Positions 41,842 to 52,682 of a stretch of DNA of 58,410 nucleotides are shown in pieces. Each line of letters starts with the position of its first letter. The stretch's first letter is position 1. The notes beneath the pieces are model-generated. The model did no database searches. It saw nothing but the letters and a program-made list of their open reading frames with translations, and had not been told where the DNA came from. Origin of the DNA: Pirellulales bacterium (GTDB lineage: Bacteria; Planctomycetota; Planctomycetia; Pirellulales; JAICIG01); NCBI GenBank assembly GCA_035533075.1, contig DATLUO010000103.1:1-58410 (forward strand). Direction: 5' to 3'. Made by a program: the position numbers and the translations under genes.

Positions 41842-43830
41842 ATGGATTCGACTCCATCACCGATTCGCCTCGACCGCATGCCCTCACGCCCCAGCACCAG
41901 CCGACGCCAATTCCGCGAATACCTGGCCGACCTGCGCCGCCGCCGCGCGTCGGGCGAGTTCGATACGCCCGCCCCGCTGCACGGCCACGCCCGGCCGTAC
42001 ACACCCCGAAACCGCTCCTTTTGGACGCTGCTTACCGAGTTTCTGGAACTGCTCCGCGGGCAGCGGCTGCCGCTCGTCGTGGCCCTGGCGACGCTCAGCC
42101 TCTCGACGCTGCTCAAGCTCGTGCCTCCGGCCGCCACCAAAATCGTGATCGACAACGTCTTGGGCGGCAAGCCCATCAGCAGCCCTCGGCTGCACTGGCT
42201 CGCCGATCAGCAAAGCCACGGCAGGCTGCTCTTGTCGCTGGCCGTCGCCGTGTTCGTGGTTTCGCTGGTGCAGACGATGGTCCATTTTTGCGGCCGCTGG
42301 TATGCCACGCGGGCCACCAAGCGGTTGCAAGCCACCGTGCGCAAGAGGGCCTTCGAGCATGCCGCCCGACTGCCGCTGCACCGCGTCTATCAACTCAAAA
42401 GCGGCGGCGTGGCCAGCATCCTCCGCGAAGACGCCGGCGGCATCGGCGAGCTGGTGTTCAGCATGCTCTACAATCCCTGGCGGGCCATCGTGCAGCTTTG
42501 CGGCAGCATGCTCGTGCTGGCTTACGTCGATGGGCGCTTGCTCACCGGCGCCCTGTTGCTGCTGCCGGCGATTTACTACAGCCATCGCACCTGGATCGGA
42601 CGCATTCGTCCGCTGCACCGCGACATCCGCCGGCAGCGTCAAGACATCGACGGCCACGCCACCGAGGCCTTCGGCGGCATGCGCGTGGTGCGGGCCTTCG
42701 GGCGGCAGCGCAGCGAGGCGGGCCGCTTCGTGCGGGCCGGCGATCTGATGGCCCGGCAAGAGGTGCATGCCTGGTGGTGGTCGCGGGGCGTCGAGATCGT
42801 CTGGGACATTCTCGTTCCCTTGTCGTCGGCCGGCCTCTTGCTGTACGGCGGCTCGCAGGTGCTCTCCGGGCAGCTTTCGCTGGGTGAGCTGATGATGTTC
42901 CTGGTGTATCTCACCATGCTGCTGGAGCCGCTGGCCGTGCTGGCCGAGAGCGCCACCGCGCTGCAAGCCGGACTGGCCGGACTCGACCGCGTGCTCGACC
43001 TGCTGGCCGAACCCGCGGAGATGCCGCCCTTGCCCGGTGCCGCCGTCGTCGACCGCCGCCACGTCGACGGCCGCATTGCCTTGGAAGACGTCAGCTTCTG
43101 TTATCCCGGCACGAGCGAGCTCGTGCTGAAAGACATCAACTTGGTGGCCGAGCCGGGGCGGATGATCGCCCTGGTCGGTCCCAGCGGCGCCGGCAAAACG
43201 ACGTTGTGCAACCTGGTGGCCCGCTTCTATGACCCCACGTCGGGCACCATCACGCTCGACGGCGTCGATTTGCGCGAGCTGGAGGTCGATAGCTACCGCC
43301 GGCTGCTGGGGGTTGTGGAGCAAGACATTTTTCTCTTCGACGGCACGGTGGCCGAGAACATCGGCTATGCCAAACGGCAGGCCGGCTTGGACGAGGTGGA
43401 ACAGGCCGCCCGCATCGCGCACGCCCACGAGTTCATCACCGCGTTGCCGCAGGGTTACGACACGCTGATCGGCGAGCGGGGCGTGAAGCTGAGCGGCGGG
43501 CAGCGTCAGCGGCTGGCGATTGCCCGTGCCGTGCTGGCCAATCCGCGCATTCTGATTCTGGACGAGGCCACGAGCAATCTCGACACGGAGAGCGAGCGGC
43601 TGATCCAGCACAGTCTGGCGAGGCTGCTGGAAGGCCGCACGAGCTTCGTGATTGCCCATCGCCTGAGCACGGTGGTGCATGCCGACCGGATCGTGGTGAT
43701 CGAGGCCGGTCGGATTGTCGAAACCGGCACGCACGACGAACTGATGGCCGCCAGCGGCCGCTATCGGCAGATGGTCCGGCAGCAGACGAGCGGTGAAATC
43801 GAGTTCGACGATGTTGCGGCCTCGAACTGA
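41842..43830 (+). CDS. ABC transporter, fused permease-ATPase (lipid A/multidrug exporter type)
   Basis: About 662 residues; the ATG at 41842 or 41878 may be used. N-terminal cytoplasmic tail rich in Arg, then six membrane segments (about 65-330; LVVALATLSLSTLLKL, LLLSLAVAVFVVSLVQ, SMLVLAYVDGRLLTGALLLL, LVPLSSAGLLLYGG). The ATPase has Walker A VGPSGAGKTTL, Q-loop VVEQDIFLFDGTV, signature KLSGGQRQRLAIAR, Walker B ILILDEATSNLD and H-loop IAHRLSTV. It is a homodimeric exporter of the MsbA/multidrug type. TATAAT sits at 41838-41843, which favours the later start if it is the -10. Substrate is not inferable. Confidence 0.92.
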   Translation: MDSTPSPIRLDRMPSRPSTSRRQFREYLADLRRRRASGEFDTPAPLHGHARPYTPRNRSFWTLLTEFLELLRGQRLPLVVALATLSLSTLLKLVPPAATKIVIDNVLGGKPISSPRLHWLADQQSHGRLLLSLAVAVFVVSLVQTMVHFCGRWYATRATKRLQATVRKRAFEHAARLPLHRVYQLKSGGVASILREDAGGIGELVFSMLYNPWRAIVQLCGSMLVLAYVDGRLLTGALLLLPAIYYSHRTWIGRIRPLHRDIRRQRQDIDGHATEAFGGMRVVRAFGRQRSEAGRFVRAGDLMARQEVHAWWWSRGVEIVWDILVPLSSAGLLLYGGSQVLSGQLSLGELMMFLVYLTMLLEPLAVLAESATALQAGLAGLDRVLDLLAEPAEMPPLPGAAVVDRRHVDGRIALEDVSFCYPGTSELVLKDINLVAEPGRMIALVGPSGAGKTTLCNLVARFYDPTSGTITLDGVDLRELEVDSYRRLLGVVEQDIFLFDGTVAENIGYAKRQAGLDEVEQAARIAHAHEFITALPQGYDTLIGERGVKLSGGQRQRLAIARAVLANPRILILDEATSNLDTESERLIQHSLARLLEGRTSFVIAHRLSTVVHADRIVVIEAGRIVETGTHDELMAASGRYRQMVRQQTSGEIEFDDVAASN

Positions 43831-44301
43831 TCATCGCCAAGCACCCCTGCGGAAAGCAGGGACCGCTCCAAAGCGGTTGCACTTGCGGAAAACAAAGGGT
43901 CGCCCGTGGCTCTCTTGCGTTGTAAGTGCTTGCCCGCAACAAGACTTGCGTCGTCGCTGCCGGGTCGCCAAAAAACACCGATGCCCTAGAATTCCAAAAA
44001 ACTTCGGGGTTGGGTCAAAATCCCTATCTGGCCAGGCCGGGCGAGGGCAAAACTCCCTTCCCACCGCGAGAGGCCAGGCCACGATCAGCACGCGGTCTAA
44101 GGGGGCCAAACGCCTCTTCGTGTCGCCGCCGTTGCCGCCGGGCAAGTACGCCTACACCATCCAGGCGGTTATTCCCCGATCCAAACGGGCCACGAACGGT
44201 CACCCGCTCACCCGCTCTAAACTCGTGACTTAGATCAAAAAATCGGCTAAGATCGATGTCCGCCCACCTGCGTCCCTCCCCCGCCTGGAACCTGCCGGCT
44301 C
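43831..44301. other. Intergenic region with a probable TIGR03000-like remnant
   Basis: Most of this region reads as short Arg/Pro-rich frames. At 44105-44233 the plus strand encodes KRLFVSPPLPPGKYAYTIQA in an open frame to a TAG at 44231. This resembles the strand pair RxFxSPPLxPGxxYxY of the planctomycete TIGR03000 domain. No start or upstream domain is seen, so I read it as the tail of a decayed gene. Confidence 0.4.
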
Positions 44302-46632
44302 ATGAAACTGCCCGCCTGCTTACCGGTCGTTCTGATCGCCACGCTCCACACGCTTGCGGTTGCGGCGCGCGGCGACGACGTCCCACCCGCCGCGCCACCG
44401 TCCTGCGCGTTCGCGGTCGACAATTATTTTGTCGAAGAGGTTTGGACCAAGGTCGGCGCGCAAAAATGCCTGAACTGTCACAAAGCCGGCGGCGACGCCG
44501 AGGATAGCCGCTTCGTGCTGCGCGATCCGCAGCGTGTGACCGGCAACGAGCGACGAGCGGTGCTTGAGCACAATCGCGACGCCTTCACGCGGATGGCGCA
44601 GCTCACCGAAGGCGGCACGTCGCGGTTGTTGGTCAAAATGACCGGCGGGCTCGATCACGGCGGCCAGGTGGTGCTGCCTGCCGATACAAGCGGCTATCGG
44701 ATCCTGGCCGACTTCGTGAGCCGCGGCACGCGTCCGGCGGACGGTTCTGCGGCCGACGCCCGCGATTCCAAGGCCCCGCCCTTCTTCCAAGGCATCACGA
44801 TGCTCGACGACCGCCGCCACTTGCGTCGCGCCACCCTTTCGTTGGTGGGTCGGTTGCCCGCGAGTGCCGAGCTCGAAACGATCCAGCAGCAAGGCTTGCC
44901 GGCTTTGCCCGGCTTGCTCAACAAGATGTTCGAGGAAGAGGCGTTCTATGAACGGCTGCGAGAAGGGTTCAACGACATCTTTCTCACGATCGGCATCACG
45001 GGCAACCCGGATCAAGTGGTGCTGGCGTACGAGCATTTCACCAACACGCGACAATGGTATGCGAAGCACGACCTGAGCCACATCCAGGATGAAGCCGAGC
45101 GGCGCAAGGCGGGCTATAAGTTGGCCGATGATTACCGCCACGCGCTGCTGGCCGAGCCGATGCAACTGGTCGATTACATCGTCCGTCACGATCGTCCGTT
45201 CACCGAGATCGTCACGGCCGACTACATCCTGGTGTCACCGTTCTCGGCCCGCGGCTACGGCATTTACGACGAAATCAAGGACCGGTTTCAGGACCCCGAC
45301 AATCCCCATGAGTTCATCCCGGTCAAGCTCAAGGCGCTGGTGGGCCGCAGCCGATCCACCGATCAGGAATCGGCCACCGGCTTCTATCCCCACGCCGGCC
45401 TGCTGAGCACGTTCCAATATCTCGTTCGTTATCCGACGACTGAGACGAACCGCAATCGACTGCGGGCCCGGATGTATTATCAGCATTTTCTGGGAATCGA
45501 TGCTCTGGAGCTCGCGGCCCGCGTTTCCGATGCCGCGGCGGTCACCGCCAAATACGAGATTCCGACGATGCAAGCCGCCGAATGCGTCGTTTGTCACAAG
45601 ACGGTCGATCCGGTGGCGGGCTTGTTCCAGGATTACTGGCAATTCGCCGACGGCCTGGGCGTGTATGGCCGGCGCAAAGAGGGCTGGTTCAAGGACATGT
45701 TCGCCGCCGGTTTCGAAGGGGAGGATCTGCCGGCCGACGAACGTTGGCGGGCTTTGCAATGGCTGGGGGAACGAACGGCCAAGGATCCGCGCTTCGCCGT
45801 GGCGATGGTCGAGCATGTCTACTATATTCTGACCGGCCGCAAGGTGCTCCTGCCTTCCAAGGCGATCGATGATCCTCTTTATCCCGCGCGGCAACGGGCC
45901 TATCGCGAGCAGCGCCGCGAGATCGAGCGCATCGCCGCGGACTTCGCCGAGACGAATTTCAATCTCAAGCGGGTGTTCCAAGACTGGATCATGTCGGATT
46001 TCTATCGGGCCGACGGCCTCGAGTCGGCTGCGTCCGGTCCCTGTCGACTGGCCGAGCTCGACGATCTGGGCCTGGTGCGGATGCTGGCGCCCGAACAGCT
46101 CGACCGCAAGCTCAAGGCCGTATTTGGCGAGAGCTGGGGAAAGCTCGATGGTCAGTTGGCGATGCTCTACGGCGGCATCGACTCGAAGGAAGTGACCGAA
46201 CGGGCCAGCGATCCGAGCGGAGCGATGGGGGCGATTCAGCGGATCATGTCGAACGACGTGGCCTGTAAGCAGACGGCCCGCGACTTCGCCCGACCGATGC
46301 ACGAGCGGCTGCTCTTCCCCGCGATCGAGCCGGCCGTCGTGCCCGGAGAGTCTCACGAGGGAGACCAGGCGCTGCGCAAAGCGATGGCCTATCTGCACGA
46401 GCGGATCCTCGGTCGCTACGACCCGGTTGATTCGCCCGAGGTCACCCGCACGTTCGATCTGTTTGCGGGCGTCGTACACGACGCGGCCGAGCAGCGTGGG
46501 CTCGACAAGCTCGAACGCTGGGCGTGCCGGCAGGGTTCGCCGACTCCGCCCGAAGATCCGCATTACACGGTCCGCGCCTGGCGGGCTGTGGTCACCTATC
46601 TCCTCCGTCGCCAAGAGTTCCTCTATGAATAA
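44302..46632 (+). CDS. Exported c-type cytochrome protein, partner of a DUF1501 protein
   Basis: A 776-residue protein with a signal peptide (LPVVLIATLHTLAVAARG) and two haem-binding CxxCH motifs: CLNCH near residue 57 and CVVCH near 428. Between them are DDRRHLRRATLSLVGRLP, FNDIFLTIGITGNPDQVVLA and LVDYIVRHDRPFTEIVTADY, which recall the planctomycete DUF1592/DUF1549 cytochrome proteins without matching one cleanly. The C-terminal half is helical. Its stop overlaps the start of the DUF1501 gene by 8 bases, so the pair is translationally coupled. It may take part in periplasmic electron transfer or organic-matter degradation; this is inference from family habit. Confidence 0.8.
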   Translation: MKLPACLPVVLIATLHTLAVAARGDDVPPAAPPSCAFAVDNYFVEEVWTKVGAQKCLNCHKAGGDAEDSRFVLRDPQRVTGNERRAVLEHNRDAFTRMAQLTEGGTSRLLVKMTGGLDHGGQVVLPADTSGYRILADFVSRGTRPADGSAADARDSKAPPFFQGITMLDDRRHLRRATLSLVGRLPASAELETIQQQGLPALPGLLNKMFEEEAFYERLREGFNDIFLTIGITGNPDQVVLAYEHFTNTRQWYAKHDLSHIQDEAERRKAGYKLADDYRHALLAEPMQLVDYIVRHDRPFTEIVTADYILVSPFSARGYGIYDEIKDRFQDPDNPHEFIPVKLKALVGRSRSTDQESATGFYPHAGLLSTFQYLVRYPTTETNRNRLRARMYYQHFLGIDALELAARVSDAAAVTAKYEIPTMQAAECVVCHKTVDPVAGLFQDYWQFADGLGVYGRRKEGWFKDMFAAGFEGEDLPADERWRALQWLGERTAKDPRFAVAMVEHVYYILTGRKVLLPSKAIDDPLYPARQRAYREQRREIERIAADFAETNFNLKRVFQDWIMSDFYRADGLESAASGPCRLAELDDLGLVRMLAPEQLDRKLKAVFGESWGKLDGQLAMLYGGIDSKEVTERASDPSGAMGAIQRIMSNDVACKQTARDFARPMHERLLFPAIEPAVVPGESHEGDQALRKAMAYLHERILGRYDPVDSPEVTRTFDLFAGVVHDAAEQRGLDKLERWACRQGSPTPPEDPHYTVRAWRAVVTYLLRRQEFLYE

Positions 46633-47929
46633 TTCCACGAGACGCGATTTCCTCAATCTCTGCGGCGCGACCGGACTGGGGCTGACCGTCCCCTGGGCCT
46701 GGCCCACCGGGTCGTCGGCCGCAGCGCAGGACGCAGTTCAGGACGGCGGCTATCCCGGCCCGTACTACCTGGTTTTCAACGCCGAAGGCGGCTGGGATAC
46801 GACCTATCTCATGGATCCCAAGGGGGTCAATGGAATGAACCGCCTCTACCAGGAAGGCGACATTCTCACTCGCGGCCCCCACAAATTCGCGCCGACCGCC
46901 AAGCACAAGAGTGGTGGCCTGAGCAACGAGGATTTTTATGCCGAGTTCGGCGACGAGTTGTTGGTGCTCAACGGCCTCGATTACTCGGTCAATAACCACT
47001 CGCCCGGCGCCCGCTACATGGCTACCGGCAAGCTCGACAGCCTGGCCTATCCGACGTTTGCCGCGCTGGTGGCCGCCTGCAAGGGCGCGACCTGCCCGTT
47101 GGCGTTTCTCACCTTCGGCAACTACTCGGCCACGGGGAACATCGTGGCCATGTCGCGCGTTCCGTACGCTCAATCACTGCAAAAGATCGCCAACGCCGAC
47201 GCCATGGACGGGAACGAGCGCTCGCCCTATCACGATGGCTTTGCGCTCGACCGGATCGAGCGGGCCGTCGAGGCGACCTACCAGGCCCGGGTCGAACAGT
47301 CGAGCCTGCCCCGTTTGGAGCGGGCCCAGAACATGCTCTACGCGGCCCAAGTACACTCGAAGGCCCTGCGGCGCGTCACGCCCTACGTTCCCAAGACGCT
47401 GGCCAAGGAGCGGCTGGCGCAACAGGTCGACGTGGCGCTGGCGTCGTTCAAGGCGGGCGTCTGCGTGAGCGCGAACCTCTCCATCGGCCAGTTCGACAGC
47501 CACGCCAACAACGATCCTGACCAGATGAAGCTGATTCCCGAGTTTTTGGCGGGGATCGCCTATGTGGTGCATCGCGCCGAAGAGCTGAAGATGCGCGAGC
47601 AACTTGTTGTGATCGTCCAAAGCGAGATGGGCCGCACACCCAATTACAACGCCGGCAACGGCAAGGACCACTGGTCGATCGGTTCGGTGATGTTCCTGGG
47701 CCAGGGGATCAAAGGAAACCGTGTGTTGGGCGCAACGGACGACAAGCTCCAGCCCGTACCGATCAATCCGCAGACGCTCGCCCTCGACGCCGCAGGAGGC
47801 CTGCGCGTGCGGCCCGAGCACATTCACCACGCCCTGCGCGAGCACGCGGGGATCGTAGACCATCCTCTCAGCAAGAAATTTCCCTTCGAGATCGCCGACC
47901 AGGACAAGCTCCGCGGTTTGTGGGGCTGA
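46625..47929 (+). CDS. DUF1501 family exported protein
   Basis: Start ATG 46625 overlaps the previous stop; 434 residues with a Tat signal (STRRDFLNLCGATGLGLT). DUF1501 landmarks: YYLVFNAEGGWDTTYLMDPK, LVLNGLDYSVNNHSPGARYM, FDSHANNDPDQM and VVIVQSEMGRTPNYNAGNGK. It ends in DKLRGLWG. It forms a tight pair with the cytochrome-type gene, the usual coupling in Planctomycetes. The catalytic function, if any, is unknown. Confidence 0.88.
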   Translation: MNNSTRRDFLNLCGATGLGLTVPWAWPTGSSAAAQDAVQDGGYPGPYYLVFNAEGGWDTTYLMDPKGVNGMNRLYQEGDILTRGPHKFAPTAKHKSGGLSNEDFYAEFGDELLVLNGLDYSVNNHSPGARYMATGKLDSLAYPTFAALVAACKGATCPLAFLTFGNYSATGNIVAMSRVPYAQSLQKIANADAMDGNERSPYHDGFALDRIERAVEATYQARVEQSSLPRLERAQNMLYAAQVHSKALRRVTPYVPKTLAKERLAQQVDVALASFKAGVCVSANLSIGQFDSHANNDPDQMKLIPEFLAGIAYVVHRAEELKMREQLVVIVQSEMGRTPNYNAGNGKDHWSIGSVMFLGQGIKGNRVLGATDDKLQPVPINPQTLALDAAGGLRVRPEHIHHALREHAGIVDHPLSKKFPFEIADQDKLRGLWG

Positions 47930-47991
47930 TCAACAACGGTTGATGATTCAGCGCCAACGCCCGACAGTGGCACGCACACACCACAGGCCCG

Positions 47992-48507
47992 ATGATGAGA
48001 TCGCCATTTCGCTGGAAGACCCGCTTCACCGCCGCCATGCGGCAGTGTCCCGGCGGCTTGCCGCCGGCTTGCGGTCGAGGCACTCGCGCAGTGCTGGTCT
48101 GGTGCGGGGTTTGGCTCCTGTCTTGTACGACAGCGCGTGCCGCCGAGCTCAGCGAGGCCCGACCGCTCGTCAGGCAATTCTGCGTCGACTGTCACGGCGC
48201 CGACAGCCCCGAGGCGCATCTCAACCTGGAGCAATTGACCTCTCAGCCCGAGTTCGCCACGCAATTCCGCAGTTGGGAAAAGGTGATCGAGCGGTTGAAG
48301 GACGGGCGGATGCCGCCGGCCGACGCTCCGCAGCCGACCGCCGCGGAGCGAAAGCAGTTGATCGAGGCCATCGCTCGGCGACTTGAATGCCTACATCGAA
48401 CGACACGCGGGCGATCCTGGAAAGATCGTCGTCAGGCAACTGACCAGCGCCGAGTATGCTTACTCCATCGAGGACCTGACCGGTCTCGATCTGATCGACG
48501 AGCATGA
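47992..48507 (+). CDS. Planctomycete cytochrome c domain, N-terminal piece of a frameshifted gene
   Basis: This frame encodes a signal peptide (AVLVWCGVWLLSCTTARA), then ARPLVRQFCVDCHGADSPEA with the haem site CVDCH, and FRSWEKVIERLKDGRMPP, the planctomycete cytochrome C (PSCyt) domain. It runs in good coding character up to [13 protein letters not shown] near 48384 and then degenerates ([13 protein letters not shown]). The natural continuation lies in the +1 frame from 48386 ([13 protein letters not shown]). Removing one G at 48385 would join the two exactly as in intact homologues. Whether this is mutation, assembly error or programmed slippage is not known. Confidence 0.75.
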   Translation: MMRSPFRWKTRFTAAMRQCPGGLPPACGRGTRAVLVWCGVWLLSCTTARAAELSEARPLVRQFCVDCHGADSPEAHLNLEQLTSQPEFATQFRSWEKVIERLKDGRMPPADAPQPTAAERKQLIEAIARRLECLHRTTRGRSWKDRRQATDQRRVCLLHRGPDRSRSDRRA

Positions 48508-51325
48508 TTTCGTCAACGACGCCGTCGGCGGCGCCGGCTTCACCAATGCGGGCGACGTGCAATTCATCGACGATGCGACACTCGAACGCTATCTCGAATC
48601 CGCCAAGAAAACGGCTGCTCACGCCGTGATCGGAGCGGGTCCGCTGCAGTTCGACGTCGACCGTGGCAAGACCGGGCGAGAACTGTCGGCCATCCGCCGC
48701 ATCCAACAGACTTATCGCTCGCACGGTTTCCGCACCGCGGCCGGCGAAGGCGGCAAACCGTTCGGGCTGCACCTGTACCCCAAGGCGTTTTATGTCGCCT
48801 GGAGGTTCCGCTATCGCCAGGCATTGGGGCAGACCGGGGCCACGCTCGCCGACCTCGCTCGCGCAGAGGGGCTGGAGCCGCGCTTCGCGGAATACATCCA
48901 TTCGCTCTTGACCGCGCCTGCGCTTCGTTTTCCAACCAGCGAAATCGTCGAGCGCTGGCGGAAGCTGCCCGAGCCAGGCGCTGTGTCGATGCAGGCGGTG
49001 CGCGAGGCCTGCCATGAGATTTACGATCGTCTGCGCTATTGGCAGCACTTGTTGGCCGTGGAATCGTCCGACGAAGAAGAGGCCGCGGTTCTGACCGACG
49101 GAGCGGTGGAACTTTCGAACGAGAGTTCGTTCAAGGCCCGTTTGGATTGGCCCGAGGGAGCCGATCGCGCCACGCTCGAGCTGGCCGTCCTGCCCGTGGC
49201 CAAGGCGCAAGCCAAACCGCTTGTGGTCTGGCGCCATCCGCGGATGCGGTTCCGCCGCGACCGCAAATGGATGGAATATCAACCTCTGCGCGCGGTTCTG
49301 TCGAGTGAGAGTGCCGACAAGTTGCAGTTCGGGCATCATCCGGCGGACGCCGAAATCGACGCTGACGATTTCGTGCTGGGAGATACCGAAAAGCTCGTGC
49401 TCGCCTTTCCCGTGCCGGCCGGCGCCAAGAGCGGTCAGCTCGTCGTCGACGTGATGCTGGATGTGATGCACGGCGACGAAGGCGTGGTCCGCTGCACCGT
49501 CTCGGACGGAGTCAATCCCGGCGAGACCGTCGCGGCGACCGGCACCTACTCGGTGCTGCTGGCCGATCCCAACGGCCCCACCTACCGCCGGCTGAAGCCC
49601 GGCATCGAGGAGTTTGCGCGCACGCTGCCGGAGGTTTCGCATCGCGAGCCGGCCCCGTCCGACCGCGATCCGATCCCCGCGCCGTTCGACCGCACCTACA
49701 ATTCGGCCGAGCGCAACCATTTTCACGCCAAGATCAAATATCATCGCGACGACCGGTTTCTGGTCGCCTATCTGCTCGACGACGCGGACCGCGTACGACT
49801 GGACCAGGCCTGGGCTGACCTGCTGACCTCCTTTGATTACCACGATGAGTTCTATCGCGTGGTCGCGCGGAAGTTCGATTTGCCCGACGATCGCCGCATG
49901 GCCGACATCGACGCGGCCTGGATTGCCACTTTGCCCGATGGGCCGCGGACGTATGTCGAACGGTTGTACAACGATTACCTCGCGGGCCATCGTGCGTTGG
50001 CGGCGGCGGAGCCGGGGCACGTCGAGCAGGCTCTGGAGTTGGCCGAACGGGCCTGGCGGCGCCCGTTGAGCGCGGCGGAGCAGGACCGACTGCGCGGCTT
50101 CTATGCGCGCCTGCGCGACAATCATGTCGAACATGTTGAAGCCATGCGGTTGCTGTTGGCGCGGATACTCGTGGCGCCGGCCTTTCTTTACCGGACAGAA
50201 GCTCCGCCGCCGTCGCCGACGCCTGCGCCGCTCTCCGACTGGGAGCTGGCCGGCCGGCTGAGTTATTTTCTTTGGTCATCGGTCCCCGATGAGCCGCTTC
50301 GCCGTGCCGCCGCGGCAGGCCGGCTGCACGGTCCCGAAAGGCTGGCCACCGAGGTCCGGCGCTTGCTGCGCGGTCCGAAAGCCAGCCGCTTCGCCACGGA
50401 ATTCTTCGGCCAGTGGTTCGGCTTCTATCGCTTCGACCGGCATCGCGGCGTCGACGGCGCGCGGTTCACCGAGTTCACCGAGGCGCTCAAGCAGGCGATG
50501 TACGACGAAGCGATTTCGTTTTTCACTCACATCGTGCGCCAGGACCGTCCGGTCGACGAAATCCTGTTCGCCGATTACACGTTCGCCGACGCTCAGCTCG
50601 CTCGGCACTACGGGCTGCCGGCGGTCGAGTCGCGCGAGTCGGTGAAATTCGAAGGAACCGGCCAGTATCATCGCGGCGGACTGTTGCGATTGGGGGCCGT
50701 TTTGACGGTCACGTCCGCGCCGTTGCGGACCAGCCCCGTGAAGCGGGGCGATTGGGTGCTGCGGCGCGTGTTGGGCACTCCGGTCCCTCCGCCCCCGGCC
50801 GACGCCGGTTCGATTGCGGCCGACGACGTTCAGCCCGACGGCCGGACGTTGCGCGAACGCCTGCAAGCCCATCGCCGCGAGACCAGTTGCGTGAACTGCC
50901 ATTCGCGCATGGATCCGCTCGGCTTCGCCCTGGAGCAATACGACTCCATCGGCCGCTGGCGCGAGCGCTACCGCGACGATCAGCCGATCGATACCAGCGG
51001 CGTACTCAACGACGGCGCCGAGATTTCGGGCGTCAGCGGATTGCTTGACTATCTGCACGCGCACCGATCACAATTTCATCAGGTGCTTGTCACGCGGCTT
51101 CTGGGCTATGCCTTGGGCCGTCCGGAGTTGGCGTCCGACCGGCCGCTGCTGGACGAATTGGCCGGCGAGCTTGACCGCGGCGGCAGCCTCTCCGACCTGG
51201 TGGTGCGGATTGTGTCGACCCGGCAGTTCCGCTATCGCCGAGCAAGCGGCCCGTCGCCCGAAACAGAGCCGCCCGAAACAGAGCCGCCCGAAACCGAGTC
51301 GCCGGAAACAGGAGAGCAACCATGA
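48383..51325 (+). CDS. DUF1587-DUF1592-DUF1595-DUF1588-DUF1585 protein (main part of frameshifted gene)
   Basis: About 980 residues. In order: DUF1587 ([33 protein letters not shown]), a middle region, DUF1595 ([20 protein letters not shown]), DUF1592 ([20 protein letters not shown]), DUF1588 ([40 protein letters not shown]) and DUF1585 ([15 protein letters not shown]) at the C-terminus. The CVNCH in DUF1588 is a second haem site. The protein ends in an [16 protein letters not shown] repeat tail. Its stop overlaps the DUF1552 start (ATGA). The N-terminal cytochrome domain is in another frame (see previous entry). Together they would be one exported protein of about 1110 residues. Confidence 0.88.
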   Translation: MNAYIERHAGDPGKIVVRQLTSAEYAYSIEDLTGLDLIDEHDFVNDAVGGAGFTNAGDVQFIDDATLERYLESAKKTAAHAVIGAGPLQFDVDRGKTGRELSAIRRIQQTYRSHGFRTAAGEGGKPFGLHLYPKAFYVAWRFRYRQALGQTGATLADLARAEGLEPRFAEYIHSLLTAPALRFPTSEIVERWRKLPEPGAVSMQAVREACHEIYDRLRYWQHLLAVESSDEEEAAVLTDGAVELSNESSFKARLDWPEGADRATLELAVLPVAKAQAKPLVVWRHPRMRFRRDRKWMEYQPLRAVLSSESADKLQFGHHPADAEIDADDFVLGDTEKLVLAFPVPAGAKSGQLVVDVMLDVMHGDEGVVRCTVSDGVNPGETVAATGTYSVLLADPNGPTYRRLKPGIEEFARTLPEVSHREPAPSDRDPIPAPFDRTYNSAERNHFHAKIKYHRDDRFLVAYLLDDADRVRLDQAWADLLTSFDYHDEFYRVVARKFDLPDDRRMADIDAAWIATLPDGPRTYVERLYNDYLAGHRALAAAEPGHVEQALELAERAWRRPLSAAEQDRLRGFYARLRDNHVEHVEAMRLLLARILVAPAFLYRTEAPPPSPTPAPLSDWELAGRLSYFLWSSVPDEPLRRAAAAGRLHGPERLATEVRRLLRGPKASRFATEFFGQWFGFYRFDRHRGVDGARFTEFTEALKQAMYDEAISFFTHIVRQDRPVDEILFADYTFADAQLARHYGLPAVESRESVKFEGTGQYHRGGLLRLGAVLTVTSAPLRTSPVKRGDWVLRRVLGTPVPPPPADAGSIAADDVQPDGRTLRERLQAHRRETSCVNCHSRMDPLGFALEQYDSIGRWRERYRDDQPIDTSGVLNDGAEISGVSGLLDYLHAHRSQFHQVLVTRLLGYALGRPELASDRPLLDELAGELDRGGSLSDLVVRIVSTRQFRYRRASGPSPETEPPETEPPETESPETGEQP

Positions 51326-52680
51326 GCCACCGCAAGAAAAGCGGCAACCTTGTATCGCGGCGGCGATTTTTGCGCGGCTGCGGCGCGACGCTGACACTCC
51401 CTTGGTTGGAGTCGCTGGCTCGGGCGGCTGAGATCCCGGGACCGCAGGCAAGTTCGGCCGACCAACCGCCGACGCGCTTCGCTTGCATCTTCTTCTCCAA
51501 CGGCGTCGAGCCGGCCCACTGGTGGGCGCAAGGCGAAGGCGCCGCGATGCAGGTCGGACCGGGCCTCGAGCCGATGCGGCCCCACTGCCAAGACATGGTA
51601 TTCCTGCGCGGTCTTTACAACGCGCAGGCGGCGGCACACAAAAGCGCGCATCTCGGGCGATCGCCCAATCTGCTTTCCGGCGCCTGGGTAAGCACCGATC
51701 AAAACGAGATTCGCGTCGGCCGCTCGTTCGATCAGGTGCTGGCTCAGACCATCGGCAAACAAACGGCCGTCCCCAGCCTGGTTCTGGGCATCGAGCCGAC
51801 CGAGCTGCGGCTGGAAGATGGACTGTCCATGCTTTATGGGTCGAACATCTCCTGGGCGACCGACACGAAGCCGGGGACCAAGGAGATCTACCCCGCCCGA
51901 GTTTTTGACTTGCTTGTCGGCGGCGGCCAAGGGCGGGAATCGGACCGCAGCGTGCTGGATGAGGTGTTGGCCGACGCCCATGACCTGAAGCGCCGCGTCA
52001 GCCGCTCCGACGGCCACAAGCTCGACGAATATCTGGAGTCGGTCCGCAGCATCGAGACCCGCATCGCCCGCGCCGGCGAAGAGGGCCGCTTGGAAGGCTG
52101 GCGGCCGACGTTGACCAGGGCCAACATGGCGCGTCCCGACGGTCCGTTGCCGCAGGACATACCGGTCCATATTCGGCTCATGCTGGATCTGATCGTGCTG
52201 GCGTTTCAGATGGACAAGACGCGCATCGCCACCTGCATGCTGAACAACGATCTATCGCAGATGAACTTCGGCTTTCTGGAAGGCGTACGCGGCAGCCTGC
52301 ATCTCGACCTGACGCACAACGGCCGCGACCCCGAGCTGGAAGCGATGTACCTGAAGACCAACCAGTTCCACATCGCCCAGTTCGCTTATCTGGTCGAGCG
52401 CCTGAAAGCGATCGACGAAGGCGAGTACACGCTGTTGGACAATTCCGTGCTGTTGTGCTGTTCCAATTTGTTCGACGGCGACAAACATCAGGCCGACCAG
52501 ATGCCGATGATTCTGGCCGGCCGCGCCGGCGGACGCCTGCAGACGGGACGTGTGCTCGACTATCTCGATGCCGGCGACGAAAACCGCCGCGCGTGCGGCC
52601 TTTATCTTTCGCTGATGGAACTGATGGGCGCGCCCCAGACACGTTTCGGCGACGCCGAGCGGCCCCTCGCCCGGCTCTGA
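51322..52680 (+). CDS. DUF1552 family exported protein
   Basis: A 452-residue Tat-exported protein ([20 protein letters not shown]). DUF1552 landmarks: [88 protein letters not shown]. The family regularly follows the DUF1587-DUF1585 protein, as here, with a 4-base ATGA overlap. Role unknown; it is related in fold expectation to DUF1501. A family B element begins 3 bases after its stop. Confidence 0.9.
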   Translation: MSHRKKSGNLVSRRRFLRGCGATLTLPWLESLARAAEIPGPQASSADQPPTRFACIFFSNGVEPAHWWAQGEGAAMQVGPGLEPMRPHCQDMVFLRGLYNAQAAAHKSAHLGRSPNLLSGAWVSTDQNEIRVGRSFDQVLAQTIGKQTAVPSLVLGIEPTELRLEDGLSMLYGSNISWATDTKPGTKEIYPARVFDLLVGGGQGRESDRSVLDEVLADAHDLKRRVSRSDGHKLDEYLESVRSIETRIARAGEEGRLEGWRPTLTRANMARPDGPLPQDIPVHIRLMLDLIVLAFQMDKTRIATCMLNNDLSQMNFGFLEGVRGSLHLDLTHNGRDPELEAMYLKTNQFHIAQFAYLVERLKAIDEGEYTLLDNSVLLCCSNLFDGDKHQADQMPMILAGRAGGRLQTGRVLDYLDAGDENRRACGLYLSLMELMGAPQTRFGDAERPLARL

Positions 52681-52682
52681 GC

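Noticed and set aside
41163..42887. 574-residue plus-strand frame spanning the nucleotidyltransferase and ABC genes
   Set aside because: It overlaps the ABC transporter in another frame and is antisense to the nucleotidyltransferase; low-complexity Arg/Ala sequence.
48378..48390. prfB-like programmed +1 frameshift in the cytochrome gene
   Set aside because: The site reads CTT GAA T with no in-frame stop codon or upstream Shine-Dalgarno-like stimulator, so ordinary indel or error is more likely.
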